Source: Echinostoma caproni
Lineage: Eukaryota; Platyhelminthes; Trematoda; Plagiorchiida; Echinostomatidae
Length of the DNA stretch: 24,971 bases
Assembly: GCA_900618425.1 (NCBI GenBank)
Contig: UZAN01048046.1
Span: 1-24,971, forward strand
Reading direction: 5' to 3'
The notes under the pieces are model-generated. The model searched no databases. It was given only the letters and a program-made list of their open reading frames with translations, and was not told the DNA's origin. Of this stretch, positions 11,272 to 20,679 are shown in pieces. The position numbers and the translations under genes were made by a program. The stretch's first letter is position 1; every line of letters starts with the position of its first letter.

Positions 11272-11276
11272 NNNNN
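11272..11276. other. Five-N assembly gap
   Basis: Five consecutive Ns precede another C-rich stretch (11282-11292). Frames crossing it cannot be trusted. Confidence 0.95.
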
Positions 11277-12102
11277 CATTCACCCGCCCCCCTCCTGAGG
11301 CGTGATCACTTCGAGGTATGATCCACGTTTCGTGTCCATAAGCTGGCTGACCTAGTGCAAAAGCGATTGAGAAAATCTGAAGGACATGATTTTCAGATGA
11401 ATACACCAAAGTGCCAAATTCTATGGTTCATCTGCTGAACAAGAAACTGCCACGAAGTCCGAGTATGTTGAATAAAGCGTGAAAACAGTTTATTCTAGTT
11501 TTGATTCAAGAAGGATGGAATATATTCCATTGCGGTATAATGGTTTGCATTCCTAATACACTAATACATTTTTCGGCATACTCTGTTTGGATACGTTCGA
11601 GATTGATATTTCTATACAAACTCATGTATCTAGTTTTGCACACTTTCTGATCGACCGTGACTTCCGTGAACACTGTATAACTACCGGCTACTTTGATTTT
11701 CCCGTTCGAGAAAAATTGGATCGCAAAATGTGAATGTTCCTGTAGTCTTTATAGCACTATAGTAAAACCGCTAATGGGAATCATCTATCCCTAAGCGATA
11801 AGAGTAATTCTGATATCAGACGGGACGTAAGATTGCTTTTCACTCTCTTATTCTACAAATATCTTTTGTGGGATTGCATAAACTGTACCTTTTGCATTAT
11901 TTCCCTTCAAATATTAAAAACTTTATGAAATCAAAATTATACAAAATCATTTATAACGTTTGACAGGAAAGTCATCAAATAAAAATTGGACGGTTGCACG
12001 GAAAATGGTCATATCAACCGAAAAAAGGTAAACGTATGACACCACTTATCTTTTGGATTGTGATGCTTTCATGAGATTGAATAAATTTATTTGAACATAA
12101 AT

Positions 12103-12423
12103 TTACTGACTTCCGCGGGTACTACACTCCTTGTATAGTCCCAATGCGTTGTATGGTTGGTCCCCACCAGTGAAATGCATTTTCCTCACATCATTGTATA
12201 ATAGCTTGCAAAAGTGCTGGACAACCATTGTTTCCTCATACAGGAACTCATCAACAGTGCGTACTATATTTGTGTTCATTCTAGGACGCGATCGGTGATC
12301 TCTCCGGTTGGGAGTCGAAAACCTTACTACTCCTGATTTACCCGATGTACACATCGGGGCAGAATGGTCGCAGTATTTTACATTGCTGGTTATGCTGTTT
12401 TCGTTTCGGTGACTACTGTTCAC
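12103..12423 (-). CDS. Unrecognised 106-codon open frame (doubtful)
   Basis: The frame begins at an ATG and ends with a TAA. Its C-terminal half, from about residue 45 on, is rich in mixed charged and aromatic residues and reads more like protein than the N-terminal half does. A possible acceptor (CTAG before AATG) lies near the change in character at about 12282, so the real unit, if any, could be an exon from there on. No motif or domain was recognised, and no good donor follows. Random frames of around 100 codons are expected in a window this long. Confidence 0.15.
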   Translation of the reverse strand: MNSSHRNENSITSNVKYCDHSAPMCTSGKSGVVRFSTPNRRDHRSRPRMNTNIVRTVDEFLYEETMVVQHFCKLLYNDVRKMHFTGGDQPYNALGLYKECSTRGSQ

Positions 12424-12976
12424 TCTATACTGTTCTACACGATTTTACCGCTTAGTATGGCTCACGAGGCTTGTGCGGGCCCAATCTCAGTTCTTTCCCC
12501 TTATATGACGAGATTGTCTGTTCCGAAACGGCCTTGGATTAGTTTCTCTATTGGCTCAATCTATCACACTACCTGGAAATGAACACAAAGCGGATAATTT
12601 CTTATCGTGATAAATCGAAAATACCGAGGTGGGCCATTCTTATTCGCATTTGCATTTTTCTCACTTGGGTTTTGTTACAAAGGATTTTTTTCAAATAGTT
12701 TCAGAATCAAGATATTTTATTTTGACCGGTTAATCTTAACGTGTGCTTTGCACACACCACCTCGTTATGAGTTATGCAGTCTTTCGTCATTCGCTCCCAA
12801 TGAAACGGCCAAATATTCATGTTCATGCAGTTTGTATGCGACCGGTTCGAACTACTGCTAGTGTGAAGCCTTGAAAAAGACCTGTTCGAAAAAAAGGTAT
12901 CAAACTGACCAGTTACATATCAACTAATCCATTTTGGTGTGCCTTATGTTGGTCATATTTTATCTTAGACACGTGT

Positions 12977-13504
12977 GTGTCTATATCGTGTGACATTTTC
13001 AGGGGCTTATTAAGTCATTATTTGATAGAGCGTTTTCCAGTTATTGATATGTTCACCTTCAGGTTCCAAACTGGATTATGTAAAGAAAAACCGTACGTCA
13101 TTGTTGGTGAACATCCGTTTTCATATCGCGCATACGGCGAGGTAATAAATTTCGAAATTGCAGTGACCGTAGAGAGAGAATTTCGGATCCTATCTAGTCT
13201 ATACTCGCAGCGTATGAGTGTTCGCTTTCGCTTTTCAGAGCACTCAGCTGGTGAAATGACTTTCCTTTATTTGGATTCTGATCTGCTTATTGTTCTTCTG
13301 TGTAAACTCACCACCTCTCCACCGGTCAAACGCGCACAGGGTGGTGCCTCTCGCATTTTGACGAGTCTTATTTGGAAGCTTTCATTCTCGGATGAACCAG
13401 TCTGTTTTAAACAGGTGATTACCTATCTCCCTAACAAATCATCATTGTATGACAGCGGACAGCTATTTCGTCCTTGTCGGAATTCGTTGAACATAGGTGC
13501 GTAG
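12977..13504 (+). CDS. Unrecognised 175-codon open frame; may contain a short exon
   Basis: This is the longest open frame in the window outside the retroelements. Its last 20 or so codons run antisense through the hammerhead SINE at 13458-13563, so the full frame is not a natural protein. Inside it, 13063-13141 is bounded by an acceptor-like TTCACCTTCAG and a donor-like GAG|GTAATA. That segment would encode FQTGLCKEKPYVIVGEHP and then FSYRAYGE. A second acceptor-like TTTTCAG lies at about 13234. The segment could be a genuine internal exon of 79 bases in a long-intron gene, but no family was recognised and there is no second exon to confirm it. Confidence 0.22.
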   Translation: MSISCDIFRGLLSHYLIERFPVIDMFTFRFQTGLCKEKPYVIVGEHPFSYRAYGEVINFEIAVTVEREFRILSSLYSQRMSVRFRFSEHSAGEMTFLYLDSDLLIVLLCKLTTSPPVKRAQGGASRILTSLIWKLSFSDEPVCFKQVITYLPNKSSLYDSGQLFRPCRNSLNIGA

Positions 13505-13563
13505 TGTTTTCATGTCCTGAGCAAGACTTTGTGCTGGGAGTCGAAACATGCGCCGCTGAGCTA
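13458..13563 (-). mobile_element. Hammerhead-SINE relic, copy 2
   Basis: Read on the minus strand, an A box TAGCTCAGCGG (13563-13553) fits the pol III consensus TRGCNNAGYGG at every position. It is followed after only five bases by a B-box-like GTTTCGACTCCC (13547-13536). Then come a GTC (13527-13525), a stem I region ending in TACGCAC, a core that reads TCAACGA in place of CTGACGA, and a stem II return strand with an intact GGAC-GAAA (13473-13466). It ends AGCTGTC. The same order and spacing occur in the plus-strand copy at 20680-20803. The core substitutions make cleavage unlikely. The short distance between the boxes means a tRNA-like head that has lost its anticodon region, not a tRNA gene. 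Confidence 0.65.
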
Positions 13564-15524
13564 GACGACTGACGAATATTTTTTTATATTTCACCAATTA
13601 AGAGACAGTAGGATCTGTATATTGTGTTCATTTCCATACAGGAACGAAAACAGTACACCATGAATATAAGCTGCTACAAAGAAACAACCATTCAATGCTC
13701 GTCGGTGGCCTTTGTACACAATAACAATACTAAATAGGATATAAAACTGTAAATTGTTACAGCCGATATAGTTATATAGGCTCCGGATTACAAGGTATGG
13801 CGTCATAATCCCATCGACTAATTACTGGTGAATCTCTCTAATATCACACATCCTCGTAATCACCAACTGGTTAAAAGCGCCAATGGATATACCATAAAAG
13901 AGGTGATATTCGACCCTAAAAGATGGAGAAAATTACCAAATCATTGTTTGTTAGAAGCACTTAAGCACTTAAGTACTTTTAGAAAGGTTCATTGATTGCA
14001 AACTCACGGGTTAGAACAACATTTGATTGAAAGTGGTGTTATTGAGTCAGTGCGTTAGTGTGAGCTCAAGCGTATGAGTAATCCCGAGAGCAGAAAGGAA
14101 ATAGAGAGTGAACTCAAAGGTGTGTACACAGTCACAGGCAGTGAAGTATGAATCCGCCCAATGTTCACTCAATCAATCAGATGACCAGAGGAGTTCTGCA
14201 CAAGATTGAGTGATGGACAGGCCGATGAAAACAGAGCAAATTACAACCGCGTCGCAATTGTTCATTGTACGAGCTCATTCCACTAGTTACCCCGCTCACC
14301 GACCAATAATGTTTACCAAGGTAATCTTCCCAATTAAAAAACACTTACTCACGAGCAAGTACCTTCGTCTGTGGATGCGACTGCGTGGTTGTGTGTTCGT
14401 GGCAACCGGAAATCAAACAGGGTATAATGTCTTGGCATCAAACGATATTGTCCGCATGAACAATCTCTCTCTCTCTGCTCTGACTCCCTGGACGAAAGAA
14501 AACAATTAGATCAGGACTGGCTCGGAACTCCTATCGTTCCTTTTATTCCCCAAAACTGCAAAGAGGAAATGCATTGGTAAAACTCTAGCCACTGATTCCG
14601 TAGAGCCTTTGGGTAAATTTAGTACACTGGAATTGAAGGAACAGTATTGGTGATGTATTATTCCATCAACAAGACAAAGGCTCCCGATGGATAGCAGAAT
14701 TAAAGTACCACTCCCATATGCCCCATGGAGATATTCGTTCTGGATATATATATACATATGTATATATATATGGTGGTTGACCGGTATAGGACCTTAGCCT
14801 GTTGCCCCAACAAACTGCCGTCACAGTCTTATGCTCTCATTTGATTAGAGGGCATTCGATTGACAGTGATCGCCTGTTTCAGAAAGTTTTTGAATCACAA
14901 ACTAAGGAAAGTTACTTAGTTTAAAAGGATTATGATGTTTATGGAAAACCAAGGATTTCCAAGTCGAGGTTTTTAAATGACTAAACGCCATCTGTCTTTA
15001 CTATCCTATCGAGCACCAAGTATTGAATAATATTGCAGAAAATAAAACTTGTTTTCATATATTTCAAGATATTCATCAAACTAGTTATTTACTGCTATTT
15101 TCTGCAGAAAGAACAAATTAAACTTGAGTCGGAACATTACAAAAAGTAAATACCACTGTTGATCGGACCATACCCTCTTTAATGAACCTGATACCATAGA
15201 TAGAATGGAAAATGTCATCGCGACGTGAAAAATTGTGGTTATTCGATTTCCGCATTTGCGCTGTGAGTTCATTGTTTTCCTGTGAACTGAATTTTGAAGG
15301 ATTTGTGGAAGTGGGAAAAAGGCNCAAATGAACATTCACAAGCATATGTTTTCTGAAGTTGGATACTCGCAAATTTAAATTTTGTCAAAAAACTCTGAAA
15401 TGGTCGGTCTGGATGATTGTTGCAGGCTATCAATGGGATATGCGAAATTTGCGATTAACAGGTTTGTTTCTCCGTTGGCAGACGGAGATGGAAACTGGCA
15501 ATAAGTTTAGGTCATCAAACTCAC
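13564..15524. other. AT-rich spacer, no supported gene
   Basis: The small frames at 14210-14509 (+) and 14506-14757 (-) show no motif. The stretch includes a 28-base AT palindrome at 14744-14771 and one ambiguous base at 15324. Confidence 0.55.
14744..14771. repeat. 28-base perfect AT palindrome
   Basis: An (AT)n run symmetrical about a central CATATG, perfect over 14 bases on each side. It is probably a microsatellite that folds on itself. Confidence 0.85.
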
Positions 15525-15653
15525 AAAGATGTTCTACGTTGGTCGATTGAAAAGCTCCGGTAGTTGCCATGAGAAAGCTAAGTTCCCTCCGTGATACAAA
15601 AGCCGAAGATTGCAAATGCCCTCCGACTTGGTCTGGCACGTTTGCTTGAAGTT
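15525..15653 (-). CDS. Candidate internal exon, 129 bases, unrecognised protein
   Basis: On the minus strand an acceptor-like sequence (TTTATTCACGTTTTAG, ending at 15654) is followed by an open segment. The segment closes at a donor-like CTTT|GTGAGT (15524-15519). It is 129 bases, an exact multiple of three, with the same phase at both ends, so it could be skipped or included without shifting the frame. The encoded peptide includes LQANVPDQVGGHLQSSAF and ends near STNVEHL. Composition is balanced and richer in G+C than the flanks. No domain was recognised. Splice-like signals this short occur by chance, so confidence is limited. Confidence 0.25.
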
Positions 15654-16184
15654 CTAAAACGTGAATAAAATCCAGGTTTAACAAGACCTATCCGAACAAT
15701 AAAAATCCCGAATCAATTTCCGACTGGAGGGGTTCGTGGAGCAACCTTTAACGCGCAACTGTTGTTTCGTCTTCATTACACATCGTAGTGTGTTGAACAT
15801 AGTCAAGCAGGTTTGCTCTTATGTTTTCAAAACCTACTAGGACTAGGACTTTGAGTGGTGGACCAAATAAGCCCTCTATAGTAGAAGTGTGATGGTGAAC
15901 GGTGTAAGTGACTACCACCAAAGTTGGGTGGTGTCGGCAGTGTTTGGAGCTTAATACCTGGAGTTGAGAGTACAATAGTGATGCATTAACGCTTACCCAC
16001 CACCAACACCAACACCGTCAAATTTAAGATCATAGATCCCTTGGTCCCGAAACACATTGCTCCTCGGAAGCTTCCTTCTCATCCTTTTGGGACAGCATTA
16101 TGACTGACCTTGGAATAAATTTTAACACAATCTTTTTTCTTCATATTCTCTTGCTGAATACATGATTGCATAGTTAATTTTCAG
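15654..16184. other. Spacer, no gene seen
   Basis: The frame 15748-15975 (-) is partly low complexity. ACC/CCA-type short repeats lie at about 15998-16016. Nothing else stands out. Confidence 0.5.
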
Positions 16185-16352
16185 GGTCAGCACTGCGATA
16201 ACTCAAAGGCTGTCTGGGACCAACCGGAATTGCGGGACAATAGCCGGTTTCAAATATACGACCACATAGCCGTCCTTATGATGATATTAGCTTTTCGGTG
16301 CTATTGTATTTTGGCTCAACTTATATTTCTGATCCCGTTTGTTATGAAATAA
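16185..16352 (+). CDS. Candidate terminal exon with hydrophobic C-terminus
   Basis: An acceptor-like TAGTTAATTTTCAG ends at 16184. From 16185 a frame stays open for 55 codons to a TAA at 16350-16352, and the bases around the stop include AATAAA (16348-16353), which could act in polyadenylation. The peptide starts GQHCDNSKAVWDQPELRDN and ends with a strongly hydrophobic stretch of about 25 residues that could cross a membrane. There is no ATG at its start, so it would have to be spliced to an upstream exon that I cannot identify. It may equally be a chance open stretch. Confidence 0.2.
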   Translation, partial: GQHCDNSKAVWDQPELRDNSRFQIYDHIAVLMMILAFRCYCILAQLIFLIPFVMK

Positions 16353-16448
16353 AAAAAATTAAATTTTCTGCAATTGAAGACGATTCGTAATCAATGTTTA
16401 CAATTTCTAGAAACTTCAAACATTGGGTCCTCTTTATCCAATTCGTTC

Positions 16449-16707
16449 GAACCAAAAAAAGCAAATACTGCGAGATGTTAACATTTCTTTTAATCTCTTC
16501 AGTTGCTACAACGTAAAACAATCTGGTATTTAAACAAGCAAGTTTTGATAACTACAGTGATAAAACGAAGTGGCTATTGACTATTGTCTGGTTTACCACT
16601 GTAGTTATCAAAACTTGCTTGTTTAAATACCAGATTGTTTTACGTTGTAGCGACTGAAGAGATTAAAAAAATGTTAACATCTCACAGTATTTGTCTTCTT
16701 CCGGTTC
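16449..16707. repeat. Long inverted repeat (hairpin), arms about 117 bases, 24-base loop
   Basis: The left arm 16449-16566 and right arm 16591-16707 are reverse complements. They are identical without interruption over 55 bases (16505-16559 with 16597-16651). Beyond that they continue outward with one substitution at 16504, one indel in a T run near 16484, and a few differences further out. The loop is 16567-16590. Weaker similarity may extend past the arms (CTCTTTA next to GAACC on both sides, with an indel). It could be a foldback or MITE-like element, or an inverted duplication. A transcript through it would form long double-stranded RNA. Confidence 0.92.
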
Positions 16708-17655
16708 TAAAGAGTTTAAAATTTCCGAAATACGAATCTTATTTTTATCCTATAAAATGCAACGTGCATTCAAAATATTTCTTGATAGACCATTAGTTTC
16801 GTCCTATCCATTGCAATATACAAAATGATTGTCTACTTACTTGCACTTGGAGGTTAAAAAAGTTGATGTTACAGTTCATATTATGTACATTGCGCCATTT
16901 TCGGATAGTCATGGTTGGGGATTTTCAAAATTTCTGTGGATATGATTCGTAAAATTTGTGCGCTCGCAACTTGGCACATTAAACAATTTCCGACGAAATA
17001 AGGTTTCCCGAGGACACTTTTATATGACACATTAATCGCTAGAGTTTTCTGGGTGTTACTGTCTCATTCCCGTGGTCCGAGTGTACACATCTCCCGTCTC
17101 GTATCAAGTCATTTCCACATTCTGAACCAAAACGGACCCACATTAAACATACCCAACGCTGACAGAATCTCACGGTGTCAAAAAGGAATTCCTTATTCAT
17201 CAGATCTTATTTCTGGGCGTTAGTTTTTGATAAGCTAAGTATTTCGCAGATAAAGGGAAATGCAATCAGTGGAATTACACTGTGTAATATTGCGGTTGTT
17301 CTATTCAATGAATACGTTTGTCTGTCATCTACAAGGAAAGTGTAGCTATTGAGCTCTCATTATTTCTGTGGTCAAAACGTCGAACAAAATCTTTTCCTCC
17401 TCAAAGATTCAAAATTTCCCATGATAAATATTCCTATTGAATTCACAAACGAACTAGTTAGCAGTAAAATTCCTTTTGTTCGCCAATGTAAATTTGAAGT
17501 ATTAACCAAAAAGATGGATTATATTTAACCACGAGTTCAAAGACAGTTATTTAAGTGAGACGAAACTGTTTGTGAACGTTCTATTGCTTACCCGTTTTGC
17601 CGAACCTGGCAGTCGCTTCATGAGTAACTCATCAACAGACTGGTGATGCCCTCAT
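16708..17655. other. AT-rich spacer, no gene seen
   Basis: All frames are broken by stops and no RNA motif or repeat was found. Confidence 0.6.
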
Positions 17656-17675
17656 AGTCAAGTCAAGTCAAGTGA
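17656..17675 (-). repeat. Short tandem tail of non-LTR element
   Basis: Three perfect AGTCA units and one variant (AGTGA) on the plus strand, i.e. ACTTG-type units at the 3' end of the minus-strand element. Short tandem tails are typical of the CR1 clade. Confidence 0.8.
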
Positions 17676-17855
17676 AGAGTGCACTTCATTCTTCCAATGT
17701 GGACAGAATTTTCAGTGAAAAGTATGTTATCGCTTTTGCTTTGGCATTGCACGCCATTAAAAATGAGCTTTCGGATATGACAAATAGATACTGAGATGAT
17801 AATGAACCGGACACCGAGAACGCGTAAAAAATAAGGAAGATATCAACGCGGAAAT

Positions 17856-19615
17856 TTACATTAGGCTGTGGATAAATTCGTTTAATATTCGCTCCCTAGA
17901 AACCAAAAAACGTGAAAGGTAAGGTACAACGAAGTTGTGAAAAGCAGTGGTGCGAGTATATAAAGGTTTAAATTTATTTCGGGTGACAGAAATTGAAATG
18001 GAGCTAGCTATGTTTAAAGGATGCGATGCATCCGACAAGATAGAGTCAGACAGACGGTCACATACTTTCAGGTGTTGGTTGACAATGGAATCAGTCAGCT
18101 CCTCATAAGATACAGCTCCATATCTAGAGATGCTTTTCAGAGAGCGTCTAACTAATATGAAATCTTGAGACAGTAGACTGGGAAAGATAACGGGATAGCA
18201 ATAGGTGCAACTGCATAAAACACATGAGAAAATAAATTTGGAGATAATTTACAGTGGCATCCTTATATATCAAATGCGTGAAATATAAAAGGTCAACTTT
18301 CTGACTTTAAGAAATGTTTGTTCTACGTGATAGGACTATTTGAGGTCAGCAGACACGAAACATCCAAAATATTTGAAGTGTTTTGACCTTTCAACTTTTA
18401 AGTTATTGATCAAGACATTGGGAGCAGATGATCCAGAAAGAGTTAATGGCCTACGGTCAATGGAAAACAAAACCTCAATGCATTTATTGGGGTTTAAAGA
18501 AAGGTTGACATCATCGGACAATTCAGAAATGGAACTTATGGCTGATTGAAGGGGGTTATTTGAAGGGTTGTTGTTGTGAAATGCACCACGAACTACTATG
18601 TCATCGGTATATTTAAAAGTGAAAACATTTGGGGTAACTGGCAAAGTTCGGATATAAAAGGAGAACAGAAAAGGGGATAAAATTGCTCCCTGCAATACAC
18701 CCTGGTTTACAGTAACAGTAGAAGACCTAATACCATCGAGACAAGTGAATTGGCGTCGGTCGGTACAATAGTTGTGCATCCAATTTGAAAGATGCGGTGG
18801 AAGATTATTTCGCCGTAACAGTAACAATAGGATGTTTCTGTTGACAGAGTTAAACGCGTTTGAGTAGTCCGAGAAACAAAAGCGAACAGTTTTGTGTTTT
18901 TGGTCTATAGTGGATAAAATAGAATGTATGAGACAAGCAAACCGCATCTAAAGTAGAGCGACGCTTAAAATGAGCAAACTGATTGGAATAACGAATATTA
19001 GGATTAGAGGATAGGTGCTCCATAATATTACGCTCAAAAGTCTTAAGTAATACTGAAGATGAGGCAACAGGCCGAAACTTACCCTTTTCTTTCTTAAGTA
19101 CTGGAGTGATATGCATATCACGCCATGTGTTAATTAGTCTTCCTTCTGACAGACAAGTATTAAAGATAAATGAAACGGTTTGTGCGAGGTGGTTTACACT
19201 TGTTTTAAAGACCACTGGGGATAACCCATCAGGACCAGAGGATTTATTTCCATTGCTCTGTTGTAACAGACACAGATAGGTGGAAATCAAGTGACGTTGT
19301 GTTTGGACGCGGGAAAGCTTGCACAACGTCTTTCACTGAAGCAAATGATTGGTTGAGCTCATTGATATCACATGAGACTGTAGCAGGTAAAGTTAACCGA
19401 CCACAAAGCAACTTCAGTCCGTTCTAAAGCTGACGGCAGGATTTGTCTCCTAGCACGGTGTCAGCATACAATTGATTGAGATGTGCTATCTCGCTTCTGA
19501 TGTGCAAGTTGACAGATTTGGCAGTCAGTTTATCTCTCAAGAGATACGCCCTTCATCGCTTGAGTTGGGTGAAAGGACAGAAGCGGAGAATGCCACACCA
19601 CGCCACGCCTACATG
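17856..19615 (-). pseudogene. Reverse transcriptase of CR1/Jockey-type element (pseudogene)
   Basis: The enzyme would copy element RNA into DNA at a nicked target. In order on the minus strand: a pre-RT linker (VVWHSPLLS; RAYLLRDKLTAKSVNLHI); KSSGPDGLSPVVFK; FRPVASSSVLLKTFER; motif A SDYSNAFNSVNR; motif B QGVLQGAILSPFLF; and motif C YTDD at 18611-18600, where YADD or FADD is usual. A long C-terminal region then runs in one frame through LLSQDFILVRRSLKSISRY and VCDRLSDSILSDASHPLN to FVVPYLSRFLVSRE and a stop at 17856. Breaks: stops at 19553, 19434, 18336, 18270 and 18249, and frame shifts near 19575, 19255 and 18922. At least three stops sit where Trp would fit. The order matches full-length relatives, so the gene was whole before it decayed. 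Confidence 0.9.
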
Positions 19616-20679
19616 CACTGAAGATGTCAACTCAGCTGGTGATAAGACATTTATAAACTGGATGTCTGGCTCGGTTTGTACGCGGAAACAGACCCAAGTG
19701 GCAGGGACTAATTATCCGTATCTTACTAAGTTTATATCTCTGCATGTATTCAAACGAAAAAGATTCACTGTGCAACTCAGTGGAACATTCCACCAAACAG
19801 CTGGTAGTAGTTTTCGTCCACATTGACAGGTTACCTGTTCCACTTCTATAGATACATTTCATACATACCTACATACATGTAGGTATTTACATAAATCTAA
19901 AAGGTATTTGGAAATGGGATATAAAATGATAAACTAGGCATTGCATTTGTTAGATTTAGTAAATCGATAGTCAGGATTCCACTCCGATATGTCGCATTTC
20001 ATTTGTATCAAACAAAGTGAATATGGAGAACGTGATCGTTGGTTGAGCCCATTTGATTTTTTCCACAGGCACTTGGCGCTACTTGTGATAATGATGAGTA
20101 TTTTAATGAGTTTCATACCGTGGGATTTCGTTGATTCCCTATAAATGAAATGTCATCAAGTGAAGATGGAGTAAGATTCAAATACAGTACGGATTGGTGA
20201 TCTATACTCAAAGAATTTAATAATTGTCCAGTGCTTTTTTTTGGTCCTTACACAATCATTTCATCCTAAATTGACTGAGTAGTTAATTGTATTTGCACAA
20301 TCAATTAATACCTTGTGAGTGGCTTTTCATTACCAAATAATGAAAACCTGCTTCTTCCACATACTTGTCTTAATTGGAGTGTATTTCTAGGTTGCTTCTA
20401 CAGCAAGGTATTTATGAGCGAAAGGAATACCGAAAATGTTTAAGCGGTCCCACGGAGCACATAATGAGAACACAAATTGGAAATCTTCTTTTCAGTGTGT
20501 TCTAATGATGCCATTACAACGATATATAGGAGTATAGTAACTGATAAGGCTTTACAAGAGGAAAAGAGAAGTGCGGTGGAACATCCTCAACAGTGCGTGG
20601 TGTCTGTGAAAAACCGAATAGGTTAATCCAAACATTCACTATCTAAATTGATTGAGCCATTCGTGCAAGGTGATAACCT
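19616..20679. other. AT-rich spacer, no supported gene
   Basis: The frames 19476-19826 (+), 19632-19862 (-) and 19934-20116 (-) show no recognisable domain; the first is partly a shadow of the RT pseudogene. A small palindrome built from ACCTACAT and ATGTAGGT lies near 19866-19884. Confidence 0.5.

Larger units (their letters stand above)
9120..12976. other. Spacer with assembly Ns, no supported gene
   Basis: This stretch contains an AT run at 9135-9148, an 11-base direct duplication (CCAATAGCCTT) near 9640-9663, a C homopolymer next to an N at 10940, and a five-N gap at 11272-11276. The minus frame 12103-12423 (106 codons) reads protein-like in its second half, but it has no family match and no convincing donor. 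Other frames are shadows or random. Confidence 0.5.
17656..19615 (-). mobile_element. CR1/Jockey-type non-LTR retrotransposon, 5'-truncated, inactive
   Basis: On the minus strand a reverse transcriptase frame runs from about 19615 to 17856, followed by about 180 bases of 3' untranslated sequence. A tail of four 5-base ACTTG units, the outermost variant (17675-17656), ends the copy. A short foldback (GAAGTGCACTCTTC, 17687-17674) sits directly before the tail. No endonuclease domain is recognisable upstream of 19615, so the copy is probably 5' truncated, as is usual for non-LTR elements. The left boundary is well marked by the tail; the right boundary is where the frame becomes unreadable. Confidence 0.88.

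Noticed and set aside
12288..12325. Hammerhead-like TGAT, hairpin and TCGAAA near a GGGAGTCGAAAACC segment
   Set aside because: The G8-A9 core positions read C-T and there is no cleavage triplet. The resemblance is to the B box only.
13536..13563. Possible tRNA gene from the perfect A box on the minus strand
   Set aside because: The B-box-like segment follows after five bases, leaving no room for an anticodon arm.
18340..18549. Plus-strand open frame of 69 codons
   Set aside because: It is the antisense shadow of the RT pseudogene.
19632..19862. Endonuclease domain upstream of the RT pseudogene
   Set aside because: No endonuclease motif can be read in any minus-strand frame, so the element is treated as 5' truncated.
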